64,000 nt of DNA from Herbaspirillum autotrophicum (GCF_001189915.1 NZ_LFLS01000001.1:281099-345098); one strand, 5' to 3'. Positions 8,773 through 19,314 are shown, counted from the first letter of the stretch. Translations and numbers: made by a program. The notes: generated by a model from the sequence alone, not told the origin.

Positions 8773-9084
8773 GTGTCTGTTTCCAAAATGTTTACTGCGG
8801 TTTTGTTTGCCCTGAGTTTCCTGGCGCTGAGCGCTTGTGCGCCAACTGCCAAGCGCGCCAGCACCGGCGAGTATCTCGACGATACCGTCATCACTACCAA
8901 GGTCAAGGCGGCGATTTTCAATGAGCCATTGCTCAAGACGACTGAAATCGGTGTTGAGACTTTCAAGGGCACCGTGCAATTGAGCGGCTTCGTGAAGTCC
9001 GGCGCAGCATCGGCCAAGGCCGCAGAAGTGACGCGCGCCGTCAACGGCGTCAAGGAGGTCAAGAATAATCTGATCGTGAAGTAA
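8773..9084 (+). CDS. BON-domain lipoprotein (OsmY/phospholipid-binding type)
   Basis: A 103-residue envelope protein. A short signal sequence ends in the lipobox LSAC, so the mature Cys would be lipidated. A single BON domain covers about residues 37-103, starting near DTVITTKVKAAI and ending VKNNLIVK. Such proteins bind phospholipid or stabilise the envelope under osmotic stress. The start is GTG at 8773, supported by AAAGGA about 9 bases upstream; an ATG at 8788 would also retain the signal. It converges with the LysR gene 19 bases downstream. Confidence 0.85.
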   Translation: MSVSKMFTAVLFALSFLALSACAPTAKRASTGEYLDDTVITTKVKAAIFNEPLLKTTEIGVETFKGTVQLSGFVKSGAASAKAAEVTRAVNGVKEVKNNLIVK

Positions 9085-9103
9085 ACCAACGCAGTGCGTG
9101 GCG

Positions 9104-10021
9104 TCAGGAGGTCCGGCGTTGTTCGCCGGCGTCCAGCGCCGCGAAACCTGCGCGCAGAAATGCCAGCAAGGCGCGCACGGTGGGCGAGGCGCTGTTGCGA
9201 TGCGGATAGACCGCATGCAGCGGCACTTCCTCGCAAGTGAATTCATCCAGCAGCGTGACCAGTCGTCCGCTCTGGACGTCGGCCCGCACGTCAATCCACG
9301 ATTTATAGGCAATGCCGACGCCGGCCACGGCCCAGACGCGGGCGATGGTGGCATCGTCGGACATGCGGTTGCCGCTCACCTTGATATCCCACACCTGTTT
9401 GCCGCTCCCGAAATGCCAATGATTGAACAAACCATGCCTGAGATAAAACAGCAGGCAATTGTGATGGACCAGATCGTCCGGCGTTTGCGGCGTACCGTAT
9501 TTTTTCAGATAGTCCGGCGCAGCCACCAGCACGCGCCGGCTGCTGGCCAGTTGTTGCGACACCAGCGATGAATCGACCAGCTTGCCGGAGCGGATGGCGA
9601 CATCGACGGCATCGCGGTAGAGATCGGCCATGCGGTCGGAAAATTGCAGCGTGAAGCTGACTTCGGGATGCTGTTCCTGGAAGTCATCGAGCCAGCCGAG
9701 CAACACATTGCGGCCGGTATCCGAGGGCATGGACAAGCGCAAGTGTCCCTTGATATCTTCTTTGCCGCTGCTGAGCAGGGCTTCGCCTTCTTGCAGCAAG
9801 GCCAGTGCGTCGCGGCAATATTCCAGAAAAATCTCGCCCTCGGGCGTCAGCCGCATGCTGCGCGTGGAGCGCGCAAACAGCCGTACCTTGAGGCGTTGTT
9901 CCAGCCGCTTCAGGCTGGCGCTGGCGGTCGCTGGCAAAATCTCCAGCATTCTGGCAGCTTGCGACAGGCTGCCGCTGTCGGCGGTGTGAATGAATAATTG
10001 CAAATCGGTAATGGCGTACAT
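9104..10021 (-). CDS. LysR-family transcriptional regulator
   Basis: A 305-residue regulator with an N-terminal winged helix-turn-helix (about residues 4-62, including GSLSQAARMLEILPATASASLKRLE) and a C-terminal periplasmic-binding-like effector domain. It is closest in style to the subgroup that controls divergent quinone oxidoreductase or dehydrogenase genes. It is divergent from the zinc-type dehydrogenase at 10140, which is probably its target. A 15-base palindrome lies 13 bases upstream of its start codon. Confidence 0.9.
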   Translation of the reverse strand: MYAITDLQLFIHTADSGSLSQAARMLEILPATASASLKRLEQRLKVRLFARSTRSMRLTPEGEIFLEYCRDALALLQEGEALLSSGKEDIKGHLRLSMPSDTGRNVLLGWLDDFQEQHPEVSFTLQFSDRMADLYRDAVDVAIRSGKLVDSSLVSQQLASSRRVLVAAPDYLKKYGTPQTPDDLVHHNCLLFYLRHGLFNHWHFGSGKQVWDIKVSGNRMSDDATIARVWAVAGVGIAYKSWIDVRADVQSGRLVTLLDEFTCEEVPLHAVYPHRNSASPTVRALLAFLRAGFAALDAGEQRRTS

Positions 10022-10033
10022 GGCACTCGATTA

Positions 10034-10048
10034 TCAAATATTGTTTGA
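10034..10048. promoter_or_regulatory. Likely LysR operator in divergent spacer
   Basis: Perfect inverted repeat TCAAA (10034-10038), spacer TATTG, TTTGA (10044-10048), in the 118-base spacer between the LysR gene and its divergent neighbour. It has the T..A ends typical of LysR boxes. CATAAT at 10094-10099 is a weak -10 for the dehydrogenase. Confidence 0.55.
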
Positions 10049-10139
10049 AAGTGCTGCAATTGTGAGCCTGTTTATCTGAAAAATCGATAGGTTCATAATG
10101 TCTGTCATACCAACCCGCCACTTGATTGAAGGAATGCAC

Positions 10140-11171
10140 ATGAAAGCCGTTGCCTTAACCCGTTATTTACCGATTACCGACCCGGAATCGCTGATCGATG
10201 TCGAACTGCCAACGCCACAGCCGCAAGGGCGCGACTTGCTGGTGGCAGTCAAGGCGATTGCCGTCAATCCGGTCGACACCAAAGTGCGCGCGCCCAAGGA
10301 CCAGGTCGAAAGCACGCCGCGCGTGCTCGGCTGGGATGCCGCCGGGGTGGTCGAGGCGATTGGTCCTGAGGTAACCGCCTTCAAGCCCGGCGACCGCGTG
10401 TTTTATGCCGGTGACATCACCCGTCCCGGCGCCAACAGCGAATTTCAATTGATCGACGAGCGCATTGTCGGCCATCTGCCAGCCTCGCTCGACTTTGCGC
10501 AGGCCGCAGCGTTGCCGCTGACTGCCATTACCGCCTGGGAAGCCTTGTTCGACCGCTTGCGGATACCGGCCAAGAGCCTGGCGCCGGCGGCAGATGCCAG
10601 GCCGGCCACGATTCTGATCATCGGTGGTGCCGGTGGCGTCGGTTCCATCGCAATCCAGCTGGCGGCGCGGGTCGCCGGGCTGACCGTGATCGCCACGGCA
10701 TCGCGGCCAGAGTCCGAGCAGTGGGTACGTGCGCTGGGTGCCGCCCACGTCATCAATCACTTCGGCGATATGCCGGCACAGTTGCAGGCGGCCGGCTTTG
10801 CCAGTGTCGATTACGTGCTGATCCTCAACGATACCGATCGCAACTTTCCGGCCGCCGCGCAAGTCATCGCGCCGCAGGGCATGATCGCCACGATTGTGGA
10901 AAATGCCGCGCCGCTCGATATCGGTGCACTGAAGTCCAAGAGTGCCGGTCTGGTGTGGGAATTCATGTTTACGCGCTCGATGTACCAGACCGCCGACATG
11001 GAGCAGCAGGGCAAACTGCTCGATGAAATTGCCCGTCTGATCGATCACGGCACGCTGAAAACCACGGTCGGCCAAGTGTTGTCGCCCATCAACGCCGCCA
11101 ATTTGCGCGCCGCGCATGCGACGCTGGAAGCCGGACACGTGATCGGCAAGATCGTGCTGAAAGATTTTTAA
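10140..11171 (+). CDS. Zinc-binding alcohol dehydrogenase family / NADPH:quinone reductase-like protein
   Basis: A 343-residue medium-chain dehydrogenase/reductase. The N-terminal GroES-like domain (about 1-130) contains NPVDTKVR and GWDAAGVVEAIG; the Rossmann domain has the nucleotide motif IIGGAGGVGSIAIQLA. The usual catalytic zinc ligands of true alcohol dehydrogenases are not evident, so quinone or enone reduction is more likely. The start at 10140 follows AAGGA by 7 bases; an ATG 6 bases upstream is less well placed. It is probably induced through the divergent LysR regulator. Confidence 0.85.
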   Translation: MKAVALTRYLPITDPESLIDVELPTPQPQGRDLLVAVKAIAVNPVDTKVRAPKDQVESTPRVLGWDAAGVVEAIGPEVTAFKPGDRVFYAGDITRPGANSEFQLIDERIVGHLPASLDFAQAAALPLTAITAWEALFDRLRIPAKSLAPAADARPATILIIGGAGGVGSIAIQLAARVAGLTVIATASRPESEQWVRALGAAHVINHFGDMPAQLQAAGFASVDYVLILNDTDRNFPAAAQVIAPQGMIATIVENAAPLDIGALKSKSAGLVWEFMFTRSMYQTADMEQQGKLLDEIARLIDHGTLKTTVGQVLSPINAANLRAAHATLEAGHVIGKIVLKDF

Positions 11172-11363
11172 GGCCCGCAAGACTGCCGCAACCGGGCCGC
11201 GCATCGTCAAATTTGCGCGGCAGCGGTGGGCCGGGACAGGGTGGTCAAGGTATAATTCGGCTTTCCGCGCATCACAAGCTTACCGACGTCTGTTGTCTGG
11301 CCGTCAGGTATCGCCAAATAATGATGCCGCTCGATCCACAGCCTACTGCCTCGACCTTCTGCC
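11172..11363 (+). promoter_or_regulatory. purL upstream region with promoter and stem-loop
   Basis: A perfect -10 hexamer TATAAT lies at 11251-11256, about 108 bases before the purL ATG; no good -35 is seen 16-18 bases upstream. A perfect 8-bp stem-loop (GCCGCGCA at 11196-11203, TGCGCGGC at 11214-11221) precedes it and may end the dehydrogenase transcript, although there is no T-tract. No purine-responsive motif was recognised. Confidence 0.5.
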
Positions 11364-14300
11364 ATGCTGATTCTGCCGGGTTCCAATGCCCTTTCTGCCT
11401 TCCGTACCCAACGTCTGTTGTCTCAATTGCAAGCTGTCGATGCCGCCATTACCGGCGTCACCGGGCGCTTCGTCCACTTTGTGGATGCTGCCGGCGCGCT
11501 GTCGCAGGATGACCATGCGCGACTGAACGGCTTGCTGACCTACGGCGAACCGTTCAGCGGCCGCGAAGAAGGCGATGAATTCGTGACGATTCCGCGCTTC
11601 GGCACCATTTCGCCATGGGCCAGCAAAGCCACCGATATCGCGCATAACTGCGGCATGACGCATATCCATCGCATTGAACGCGGCGTATCGTACCGGGTTC
11701 AGGTCAAGTCCGGCTTGCTCGGCGGCGTCAAAAAACTGGACGCCGGCAGCATCGATGCCGTAGTGGCCTTGTTGCACGACCGCATGACGGAAATGGTGTT
11801 GCGCCAGGCGCAGGACGCCGTCGGCCTGTTTTCCACACTGGATGCCAAGCCGTTGGCGTTCATCGATTTGCTCGGTGGCGGCAAGCAGGCGCTGGAAAGC
11901 GCCAATACCGAACTCGGCCTGGCCTTGTCGGATGATGAAATCGACTATCTGGTCGCCGCTTTCAGCCGCGCGCAGCGCAATCCGACCGACGTCGAACTGA
12001 TGATGTTCGCGCAAGCCAACAGCGAGCATTGCCGTCACAAGATTTTCAATGCCGACTGGACCATCGATGGTCAGGTGCAGGACAAGTCGCTGTTCGGCAT
12101 GATACGCAATACCCATGAATTGCATCCGCAAGGCACCGTGGTCGCCTACAGCGACAATTCCTCGGTGATCGAAGGCGCGACCATTTCGCGTTTTTATCAG
12201 CGCGGCGCAGCCAAGGGCAATGCCTATGAAGCGTCGGAAGAACTGACCCACATTCTGATGAAGGTCGAGACGCATAATCACCCGACCGCGATTTCGCCAT
12301 TCCCGGGCGCATCGACCGGTGCCGGCGGCGAAATCCGCGATGAAGGCGCTACCGGACGTGGCGCCAAGCCGAAAGCCGGCCTGACCGGTTTTACCGTCTC
12401 CAACCTGATGCTCACGCATGCCGTGCAGCCTTGGGAAAATGCACGCGACGTCGCGCAAAGCCCGGCGCAAAGGACCGCGCATGCGCAATCCGGTATTTAC
12501 GGCAAGCCCGAGCGCATCGCTTCGGCCTTGCAAATCATGATTGACGGCCCGCTCGGCGGCGCTGCCTTCAACAACGAATTCGGTCGTCCCAATCTGGGCG
12601 GCTATTTCCGTACCTACGAACAAAATGTCGGCGGCGACGTGCAGGGTTATCACAAGCCGATCATGATTGCCGGCGGGATCGGCAATATCTCGGCCAAGCA
12701 CACCAGCAAGAATGCATTGCCGGTCGGCAGCCTGCTGATTCAGCTCGGCGGTCCCGGCATGCGCATCGGCATGGGCGGCAGCGCAGCGTCGTCGATGGCG
12801 ACCGGCGCCAATACGGCCGATCTGGATTTCGATTCGGTACAGCGCGGCAATCCGGAAATGGAGCGGCGGGCGCAGGAAGTCATCAATGCCTGTTGGGCCA
12901 TGGCTGACGACAATCCTATCCTGTCGATTCACGATGTCGGCGCCGGCGGTCTGTCGAACGCTTTCCCGGAAATTACCAATGATGCCAAGCGCGGCGCGAT
13001 TTTCGATCTGCGCAAGATTCCGCTGGAAGAGAGCGGTCTGGCGCCCAAGGAAATCTGGAGCAATGAATCGCAGGAACGCTATGTGCTGGCAATTGCGCCG
13101 GAGCAGTTGCCGTTGTTCCAGTATCTGTGCGAACGCGAACGTTGCCTGTTCGCGGTGGTCGGTACCGCCACCGAAGAGCGTCAACTGAAACTGATCGACC
13201 CGGAGCATGACAACAATCCGGTCGACATGCCGATGGATGTCTTGCTCGGCAAACCGCCGAAGATGCATCGCGACGTGGTGCACGCCAGCCGCAGCTTGCC
13301 GCCGGTGGATCTGACCGGTATCGGTTTGGTCGAGGCGGCAGAGCGCGTGTTGCGTTTGCCGACCGTGGCCGACAAATCATTCCTGATCACGATTGGCGAC
13401 CGCAGCGTCGGCGCCATGACCGTGCGCGACCAGATGGTCGGTCCATGGCAAGTGCCGGTGGCCGATTGTGCCGTCACCACGATGGGCCTGGAAGGTTATC
13501 TGGGCGAAGCCATGGCGATGGGCGAGCGCACCCCGCTGGCGGTCATCGATGCCGCGGCGTCGGGCCGCATGGCAGTCGGCGAAGCCATCACCAATATCGC
13601 CGCCGCCCGCATCGGTAATATTTCCGACATCAAACTGTCGGCCAACTGGATGGCTGCTTGCGGTCAGCCCGGCCAGGACGCTGCCTTGTTCGATACGGTC
13701 AAGGCCGTCGGCATGGAATTGTGCCCGGCATTGGGCATCAGCATTCCGGTCGGCAAGGATTCGCTGTCGATGCGCACCACCTGGCAAGATGATGCCGGCG
13801 CCAAATCGGTGATGTCGCCGGTCTCGCTGATCGTGTCGTCGTTCGCACCGGTGCAGGATGTACGTCTGACACTGACGCCGCAACTGCGCACCGATCTGGG
13901 CGATACCGCGCTGATTCTGATCGACCTCGGCCGTGGCAAGAACCGCATGGGCGCCTCGGCGCTGACCCAGGTCATGCAACAGATTGGCAATGAAACACCC
14001 GATGTCGACAGCGCCGACGACGTCAAGGCATTTTTCGCCGCGATCCAGGAATTGAATCAGGATGGCAAACTGCTGGCTTACCATGACCGCTCCGATGGCG
14101 GCCTGTTTGCCACGCTGGCGGAAATGACCTTTGCCGGCCGCACCGGTATTTCGGTCAATCTGGATATCCTGACCATGGAAAGCGAACATGCTGCGGATTG
14201 GGGGGATTCCAAGAACTGGACCGCACAGGTTGCCGAGCGTCGCAATGAACTGACCTTGCGCGCGCTGTTCAGCGAAGAACTGGGCGCCGTGATTCAGGTA

Positions 14301-15383
14301 CGTGCCGAGCAGAAATCGGAAGTCATGAATGTGTTGCGTACACATCAGCTGGGCGCTTGCAGCCATATCATCGGCAAGCTCAACGAACGTGACGTGATCG
14401 AATTCACGCGCGACGCCAAGACCATTTACAACCAGCCGCGCAGCAGCCTGCATCGCCTGTGGAGCGAAACCAGCTGGCGCATTGCGCGTCTGCGCGACAA
14501 CCCGGCTTGTGCCGATGCCGAATACGACCGTCTGCTGGATGCCACTGATCCGGGCATGACGCCAAAGCTGAGCTTTGATCCGCAAGAAGATATCGCAGCG
14601 CCATTCATCAATACCGGTGCCCGTCCGAAGGTGGCGATCCTGCGCGAGCAGGGTGTCAATTCGCACATCGAGACTGCTTATGTGATGCACAAATCGGGCT
14701 TTGCTGCGGTTGACGTGCACATGAGCGATCTGATTTCAGGCCGTGCCCGTCTCGATGATTTTGCCGGACTGATCGCCGTCGGCGGTTTCTCCTACGGCGA
14801 CGTACTCGGCGCCGGCGAAGGCTGGGCCAAGACGATTCTGTTCAACGCCAAGATGGCCGAGCAGTTCTCGAACTTCTTCCAGCGCGGCGATACATTCTCG
14901 CTGGGCATTTGCAACGGCTGCCAAATGATGAGCAATCTGAAGTCCATCATTCCCGGTGCTGAAGCATGGCCGAAGTTCACGCGCAACAAGTCGGAACAGT
15001 TCGAGGCACGTTTTGCCATGGTTGAAGTGGCGGATTCGCCATCGATCTTCATGCAAGGCATGGCCGGCACCCAGGCACCGATTGCCACCGCCCACGGCGA
15101 AGGTTTTGCCGACTTCTCGGAAACCGGTGATCTGTCGCAGGCGATTGTGGCCATGCGTTACATCGACAACAAGGGCGTCACCAGCGAAGCCTATCCGTAT
15201 AACCCGAACGGCTCGCCGCAAGGGATTACCTCGGTGACGACACCGGATGGCCGCTTTACCGTGCTGATGCCGCATGCCGAGCGCGTATTCCGTACCGTCA
15301 CGCATTCCTGGCACCCGGATACCTGGGGTGCCGATTCACCGTGGATGCGCATGTTCCGCAACGCCCGCAAGTGGGTTGGCTAA
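11364..15383 (+). CDS. purL: Phosphoribosylformylglycinamidine synthase (FGAM synthase)
   Basis: Catalyses ATP- and glutamine-dependent conversion of FGAR to FGAM, step four of purine synthesis. The protein is the long single-chain form (1339 residues) of proteobacteria: a PurS-like N-terminus, two tandem AIRS-like synthetase halves (with [20 protein letters not shown] and [20 protein letters not shown]), and a C-terminal glutaminase domain from about residue 1085. The glutaminase has the nucleophile Cys1183 in GICNGCQMM and a conserved His near 1304 in [10 protein letters not shown] bidirectional terminator follows. Confidence 0.98.
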   Translation: MLILPGSNALSAFRTQRLLSQLQAVDAAITGVTGRFVHFVDAAGALSQDDHARLNGLLTYGEPFSGREEGDEFVTIPRFGTISPWASKATDIAHNCGMTHIHRIERGVSYRVQVKSGLLGGVKKLDAGSIDAVVALLHDRMTEMVLRQAQDAVGLFSTLDAKPLAFIDLLGGGKQALESANTELGLALSDDEIDYLVAAFSRAQRNPTDVELMMFAQANSEHCRHKIFNADWTIDGQVQDKSLFGMIRNTHELHPQGTVVAYSDNSSVIEGATISRFYQRGAAKGNAYEASEELTHILMKVETHNHPTAISPFPGASTGAGGEIRDEGATGRGAKPKAGLTGFTVSNLMLTHAVQPWENARDVAQSPAQRTAHAQSGIYGKPERIASALQIMIDGPLGGAAFNNEFGRPNLGGYFRTYEQNVGGDVQGYHKPIMIAGGIGNISAKHTSKNALPVGSLLIQLGGPGMRIGMGGSAASSMATGANTADLDFDSVQRGNPEMERRAQEVINACWAMADDNPILSIHDVGAGGLSNAFPEITNDAKRGAIFDLRKIPLEESGLAPKEIWSNESQERYVLAIAPEQLPLFQYLCERERCLFAVVGTATEERQLKLIDPEHDNNPVDMPMDVLLGKPPKMHRDVVHASRSLPPVDLTGIGLVEAAERVLRLPTVADKSFLITIGDRSVGAMTVRDQMVGPWQVPVADCAVTTMGLEGYLGEAMAMGERTPLAVIDAAASGRMAVGEAITNIAAARIGNISDIKLSANWMAACGQPGQDAALFDTVKAVGMELCPALGISIPVGKDSLSMRTTWQDDAGAKSVMSPVSLIVSSFAPVQDVRLTLTPQLRTDLGDTALILIDLGRGKNRMGASALTQVMQQIGNETPDVDSADDVKAFFAAIQELNQDGKLLAYHDRSDGGLFATLAEMTFAGRTGISVNLDILTMESEHAADWGDSKNWTAQVAERRNELTLRALFSEELGAVIQVRAEQKSEVMNVLRTHQLGACSHIIGKLNERDVIEFTRDAKTIYNQPRSSLHRLWSETSWRIARLRDNPACADAEYDRLLDATDPGMTPKLSFDPQEDIAAPFINTGARPKVAILREQGVNSHIETAYVMHKSGFAAVDVHMSDLISGRARLDDFAGLIAVGGFSYGDVLGAGEGWAKTILFNAKMAEQFSNFFQRGDTFSLGICNGCQMMSNLKSIIPGAEAWPKFTRNKSEQFEARFAMVEVADSPSIFMQGMAGTQAPIATAHGEGFADFSETGDLSQAIVAMRYIDNKGVTSEAYPYNPNGSPQGITSVTTPDGRFTVLMPHAERVFRTVTHSWHPDTWGADSPWMRMFRNARKWVG

Positions 15384-15413
15384 GCCGCACCAGGCTTGAA
15401 TGGCAATAAACAG

Positions 15414-15442
15414 AAAGGCACTCGGATGAGTGCCTTTTTTTT
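15414..15442. terminator. Bidirectional terminator between purL and radical SAM gene
   Basis: Stem AGGCACTC (15416-15423), loop GGAT, GAGTGCCT (15428-15435), flanked by T-rich sequence on the right and AAA on the left. It ends purL on the plus strand and abuts the stop codon of the convergent gene at 15442. Confidence 0.9.
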
Positions 15443-16761
15443 CAGAACAAGTCCATCTGGCGGCCGGCTTTTTCTGCTTTGCCGGAGGCCTGTTCTGGCG
15501 CGGATGGCAGGCTGACCGGACGGCGGAACTGACTGGTATCCAGTCTTGCATATTCCCGGTTGCGATGGGGCACGCCCAGCCGGCGGCAGGCGTTGTCGAA
15601 ACGCTGTCGCAGCAGATCCGCCCAGACTCCGGTGCCGTGCATGCGGGTAGCGAAACTGGCATCGTAGTCTTTGCCGCCGCGCATATCCTGGATGCGATTC
15701 ATCACCCGTTGCGCGCGATCCGGGAAATGTGCCTGCAGCCATTGTCGGAACAGCGGGCTGACTTCCCACGGCAAGCGCAGCACGATGTAGCCGGCACTGC
15801 TGGCGCCGGCTTCGATGGCGGCTTCCAGCACGCGCTCCAGATCAGGCTCGGTCACGAACGGAATCACCGGTGCAATGGAGACGCTCACCGGAATGCCGGC
15901 TTCGGCGAGCGTCCTGATCACACGCAAGCGACGCGTTGGCGTGGCCGCGCGCGGCTCCAGAGTGCGCGCCATTTTCGGATCGAGAGTGGTAATGGTGACG
16001 GCGGCAATGGCTTGCCCGCGGGCCGCCATGGGCGCCAGCAAGTCGATGTCACGCTCAATCAGCGAGGACTTGGTGATCAGCGCCACCGGATGCTGGCAAT
16101 CGTGGAAAATCTGCAAGAGTTGGCGCGTGATCTTCAACTCGCGTTCGCACGGTTGATACGCATCGGTATTGATGCCGACGGTGATGGTCTCGGGCACATA
16201 GGCAGGGCGGGCGAATTCGCGCAGCAGCAACTCGGGAGCGTTGGTCTTGGCGAACAGGCGGCTTTCGAAATCGAGCCCCGGTGACAAGCCGAGATAGCTG
16301 TGCGAAGGACGCGCGAAGCAGTAGATGCAGCCGTGTTCACAACCCCGGTAGGGATTGAGCGACTGGTTGAAAGGCAGGTCCGGGGACGTGTTGCGGCTGA
16401 TGATGGATTTCGCCCGTTCTGTCGTCACGATGGTTTTCAGCGGTGGCAGTGCCTCCGTATTCTCTGCATTGGCGGGATACTCTCCGGTCATCTGCGGATC
16501 TTCCGCAGCGGCAACCTGATCCCCGGTGTCATCGCTTGTTTCCATAAAGGCAACGGCTTGCCAGCCATCGTCGAATTCCTCGCGAATCACCGTCTCATAG
16601 CGGCCGCGCAAATTGGTGACGGCGCCGCGCCCCTTGCGGGCCACTTGCTGACGGTGCAGGTACACCCCGGGTGTGAGCGTCGGGTCGTCATCCTTTGGCG
16701 GCTCGGGGCTCTTGGGAAATGCTGCCGCGATACCGTGCGGATAGTTGGGCGGCTTGGCCAT
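15442..16761 (-). CDS. PA0069-family radical SAM protein (spore photoproduct lyase-like)
   Basis: A 439-residue cytoplasmic radical SAM enzyme. The [4Fe-4S] motif is C-x3-C-x2-C in RGCEHGCIYCFARP at about residue 140, at the head of a TIM-barrel-like core resembling spore photoproduct lyase. The C-terminus is variable and ends GRQMDLF. The exact reaction of this family is not established. The start is taken at 16761 (MAKPPNYPHG); the frame stays open to 16806, but a LexA box lies at 16779-16794, which only makes sense upstream of the coding region. The gene is probably monocistronic and SOS-inducible. Confidence 0.85.
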   Translation of the reverse strand: MAKPPNYPHGIAAAFPKSPEPPKDDDPTLTPGVYLHRQQVARKGRGAVTNLRGRYETVIREEFDDGWQAVAFMETSDDTGDQVAAAEDPQMTGEYPANAENTEALPPLKTIVTTERAKSIISRNTSPDLPFNQSLNPYRGCEHGCIYCFARPSHSYLGLSPGLDFESRLFAKTNAPELLLREFARPAYVPETITVGINTDAYQPCERELKITRQLLQIFHDCQHPVALITKSSLIERDIDLLAPMAARGQAIAAVTITTLDPKMARTLEPRAATPTRRLRVIRTLAEAGIPVSVSIAPVIPFVTEPDLERVLEAAIEAGASSAGYIVLRLPWEVSPLFRQWLQAHFPDRAQRVMNRIQDMRGGKDYDASFATRMHGTGVWADLLRQRFDNACRRLGVPHRNREYARLDTSQFRRPVSLPSAPEQASGKAEKAGRQMDLF

Positions 16762-16778
16762 GCGATGAGGTGAAAATG

Positions 16779-16794
16779 CTGTATATAAAAACAG
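16779..16794 (-). promoter_or_regulatory. LexA (SOS) box upstream of radical SAM gene
   Basis: CTG (16779-16781), ten bases TATATAAAAA, CAG (16792-16794): the classical CTG-N10-CAG LexA site with an AT-rich centre. It lies 18 bases upstream of the preferred start codon at 16761. No plus-strand gene follows, so the radical SAM gene is the target. Confidence 0.8.
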
Positions 16795-17099
16795 TATTCT
16801 GCCCAATCACCCATTGCATCGCAATCCCTGTTTCAATTCTCTTTTGGCATTCTGGCAATGTGCCTGAACCCGGTATGGATGTCTGCATGAAAACATCCGT
16901 ATCACCGCCGCGATGCCCATGTGCTGGTTCCTGGCGGATGTGCCGCCAGCAGCGGGCAAGGGGGGAGTGCAGTCAACGGGTATCCCTCCAGATTGCCGCT
17001 GGCATGGATTGCGCGGCAATAAAAAAACGCCCGGTGCCGATGGCAACGAGCGTTTTTCTGTCATTGGCCGGAGCGTATCCGGCCGACTGACGGCAGTGA
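16795..17099. other. Intergenic spacer between radical SAM gene and ppiC
   Basis: Apart from the LexA box at its left end and the terminator at 17021-17058, I see no gene here. Short open frames in this stretch lack ribosome binding sites and recognisable protein character. Confidence 0.5.
17021..17058 (-). terminator. Terminator downstream of the selO-ppiC run
   Basis: An A-tract followed by ACGC at 17021-17030 pairs with GCGTTTTT at 17050-17057, with an inner TGCC/GGCA helix. On the minus strand this gives a stem followed by a T-tract directly after the ppiC stop codon. Confidence 0.75.
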
Positions 17100-17876
17100 T
17101 TACTGAATCTTGGCTTTCTTGCGCAGTTCTTCCTGATACGCAGCCAGTTTCTTCTGTTGCAGCGCTTCAGCGATTTGCGGACGCACTTCTTCCAGTGTCG
17201 GGACCTTGGCCGGACGCACATCTTCCAGCTTGATCACGTGGTAACCGAATTGGGTCTTGACCGGCGTTTCGGTGATGTCACCCTTTTTCAGTGCCACCAT
17301 GGCATCGGAGAACGGCTTCACGAACGAAGCTGGTGTTGCCCAGTCCAGATCGCCGCCGTTGGCTGCCGAGCCGGTATCTTTCGATTGCTTGGCCAGATCT
17401 TCAAACTTGGTGCCGGCCTTGAGCTTGGCGATGATGGCCTTGGCTTCATCTTCAGTGGCTACCAGGATATGACGGGCGTGGTATTCCTTGTCACCGGCCT
17501 GAGCCTTGAATTTGTCGTATTCAGCCTTGATTTCGGCATCGGTCACGGCATGCTTCTTCAGGTAGTCGCCGATCAGCGAACGCAGCACGATGGACTGGCG
17601 CGCCAGTTCCAGCTGGTTCTTGACTTCAGGCGTGTTGCCCAGGCCTTGCTTGTCGGCTTCCTGCATCAGGATTTCGCGGTTGATCAACTCTTCCTTGACC
17701 GCAGCACGCAGTTGCGGGCTGTCTGGCTGGCCTTGCGAAGTCATTTGCTTGACCATCGCATCGGCGCGCGACGAAGGAATTGCCTTGCCGTTAACGACGG
17801 CGAGGTTCTGAGCCATGACTGGCAGTGCAGCAGCGGCAAACAAAAGCACCAGCAAACGAGCGGGTTTAAAAGTCAT
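17100..17876 (-). CDS. Periplasmic parvulin-type peptidyl-prolyl isomerase
   Basis: A 258-residue secreted foldase. The signal peptide ends near LPVMAQ, so the mature protein begins NLAVVNG. A SurA-like N-terminal helical region is followed by a parvulin domain at about residues 131-225 (HARHILVATEDEAKAII to GYHVIKLEDV). The C-terminus is lysine-rich. It belongs to the PpiC/PrsA-like group common in betaproteobacteria. It is last in a same-strand run after selO, msrB, yciB and bolA, with a 69-base gap behind bolA. Confidence 0.92.
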   Translation of the reverse strand: MTFKPARLLVLLFAAAALPVMAQNLAVVNGKAIPSSRADAMVKQMTSQGQPDSPQLRAAVKEELINREILMQEADKQGLGNTPEVKNQLELARQSIVLRSLIGDYLKKHAVTDAEIKAEYDKFKAQAGDKEYHARHILVATEDEAKAIIAKLKAGTKFEDLAKQSKDTGSAANGGDLDWATPASFVKPFSDAMVALKKGDITETPVKTQFGYHVIKLEDVRPAKVPTLEEVRPQIAEALQQKKLAAYQEELRKKAKIQ

Positions 17877-17945
17877 TATTGAATCCTAAAATTGGAGGTA
17901 TTGAAAATGATTCGGAAGAATATTGGATTAATTCGATCAGTTCGA

Positions 17946-18221
17946 TTATTTATTTATCTCGGACGGCGCCAGTGCCTCGATGGCGAGGGCGTGAATATCC
18001 TGTTGCATCATGTCAGCGAGGCAATCATACACCAGCCGGTGACGAATTAAACGGTTTTTCCCTTCGAAAACAGCGGATATCAGGCGCACACGGTAATGTC
18101 CGCCTCCGGATGCTGCACCGGCATGCCCGGCATGCTGTGCAGACTCGTCCAGCACTTGACAGTCCAGCGGCGAGAAAGTTGCAAGCAGGCGCTCGCGGAT
18201 GGCTTCCGGGCGGGCGCTCAC
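17946..18221 (-). CDS. BolA family protein
   Basis: A 91-residue cytoplasmic protein with the BolA fold; the conserved segment reads [27 protein letters not shown] and ends with the invariant-type region [13 protein letters not shown]. BolA proteins pair with monothiol glutaredoxins to handle Fe-S clusters, and some regulate transcription. Its ATG overlaps the yciB stop by 4 bases (18218-18221), so the two are translationally coupled. The yciB-bolA pair is a common proteobacterial arrangement. Confidence 0.92.
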   Translation of the reverse strand: MSARPEAIRERLLATFSPLDCQVLDESAQHAGHAGAASGGGHYRVRLISAVFEGKNRLIRHRLVYDCLADMMQQDIHALAIEALAPSEINK

Positions 18222-18838
18222 TCAGTGTCTTTCATGTGTTTCGACAAGAACAGGCTTTGCGCGATCACGAAGGCAAACATCAGTCCCATGCCGCCGAACA
18301 TCTTGAAGTTGACCCAGGTATCGAGCGGGAAATTGAAGGCCACGTACAGATTGAGCACGCCCATGGCGGCAAAGAATGCGGTCCAGGCCAGATTCAGTTT
18401 GTTCCACACCGGATCGGGCAGGGTGATCTGCTTTTCCATCATGGAGCGGATCAGGTTTTTCTTCAGGGCCAGTTGACTGACCAGCAATGCCAGCGCAAAG
18501 CACCAGTACAGAATGGTGGGCTTCCACTTGATGAACGTATCGTCACGGAAGTAGATGGTGGCGCCGCCGAACACGACGATGATGGCCAGCGATACCCACA
18601 ACATGGCATCGACTTTCTTCTTGCGCGCCAGCAGCCAGCCGATCTGCGCCAGCGAGGCCAGAATCGCCACCGCCGTGGCCAGCAGGATCGGTGCTTGCGT
18701 GACCGCTACCGTGCCGCCCGACATGATGCCGGACAGATAATGTGAAACCAGCCCCTGCGCGGCTTCGGCATGGCCTTCGGCCCACTTGAAGACGCCAAAG
18801 AAGAGGATGACGGGAAAGAGGTCGAACAGAAACTTCAT
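18218..18838 (-). CDS. yciB: Inner-membrane septation protein YciB
   Basis: A 206-residue membrane protein with about five hydrophobic segments. It begins [14 protein letters not shown], the standard YciB/IspA start, and contains the family motifs KWKPTILYW and [12 protein letters not shown]. YciB acts in cell-envelope maintenance and septation and interacts with elongation and division proteins. It is coupled to bolA by a 4-base overlap and preceded by msrB with 22 bases between. Confidence 0.95.
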   Translation of the reverse strand: MKFLFDLFPVILFFGVFKWAEGHAEAAQGLVSHYLSGIMSGGTVAVTQAPILLATAVAILASLAQIGWLLARKKKVDAMLWVSLAIIVVFGGATIYFRDDTFIKWKPTILYWCFALALLVSQLALKKNLIRSMMEKQITLPDPVWNKLNLAWTAFFAAMGVLNLYVAFNFPLDTWVNFKMFGGMGLMFAFVIAQSLFLSKHMKDTE

Positions 18839-18860
18839 AGCGATTCTTTACTGTTGAGGT

Positions 18861-19259
18861 TCAGGTGGTCGGATCAAAACGCAATGATGCCGAATTGATG
18901 CAATAGCGCAATCCGGTCGGCGGCGGACCGTCGGGAAATACGTGGCCCAGATGCGCATCGCAGACATTGCAAATGATTTCGGTACGCATCATGCCATAAC
19001 TCTGGTCGACTTTCTCACGCACATTGTCCGGATTGAGTGCTTCGAAGTAGCTGGGCCAGCCGCAACCTGAATCAAACTTGGCATCCGAGGCGAACAGCGG
19101 GGTGTTGCAACAAACACAAGTATAGATGCCGGCTTCATGGTGATCCCAGAAACGGCCGGTGAAGGCGCGCTCGGTGGCGGCGTGACGGGTCACCTGGTAC
19201 TCCATGGCGTCCAGTTGTTCGCGCCATTCGGCGTCTGATTTGGTGACTTTGGTGTTCAT
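18861..19259 (-). CDS. msrB: Peptide-methionine (R)-S-oxide reductase MsrB
   Basis: Reduces the R-epimer of methionine sulfoxide in proteins. The 132-residue protein has the GCGWPS substrate motif, two CxxC pairs for the structural zinc (in YTCVCCN and [13 protein letters not shown]), and the catalytic Cys in RYCINSASL. The frame is open upstream to 19463, but the ATG at 19259 gives the usual N-terminus ([16 protein letters not shown]). It lies 55 bases downstream of selO on the same strand, placing two oxidative-stress functions together. Confidence 0.96.
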   Translation of the reverse strand: MNTKVTKSDAEWREQLDAMEYQVTRHAATERAFTGRFWDHHEAGIYTCVCCNTPLFASDAKFDSGCGWPSYFEALNPDNVREKVDQSYGMMRTEIICNVCDAHLGHVFPDGPPPTGLRYCINSASLRFDPTT

Positions 19260-19314
19260 GACGGGCTCCGTATGCTGGTGCTGATTAATGATAATGCGTT
19301 GGTCTGTGCGCCGG

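Noticed and set aside
16862..17090. Plus-strand frame downstream of the LexA box as SOS target
   Set aside because: It has no recognisable domain, no binding site, and overlaps the terminator hairpin of ppiC.
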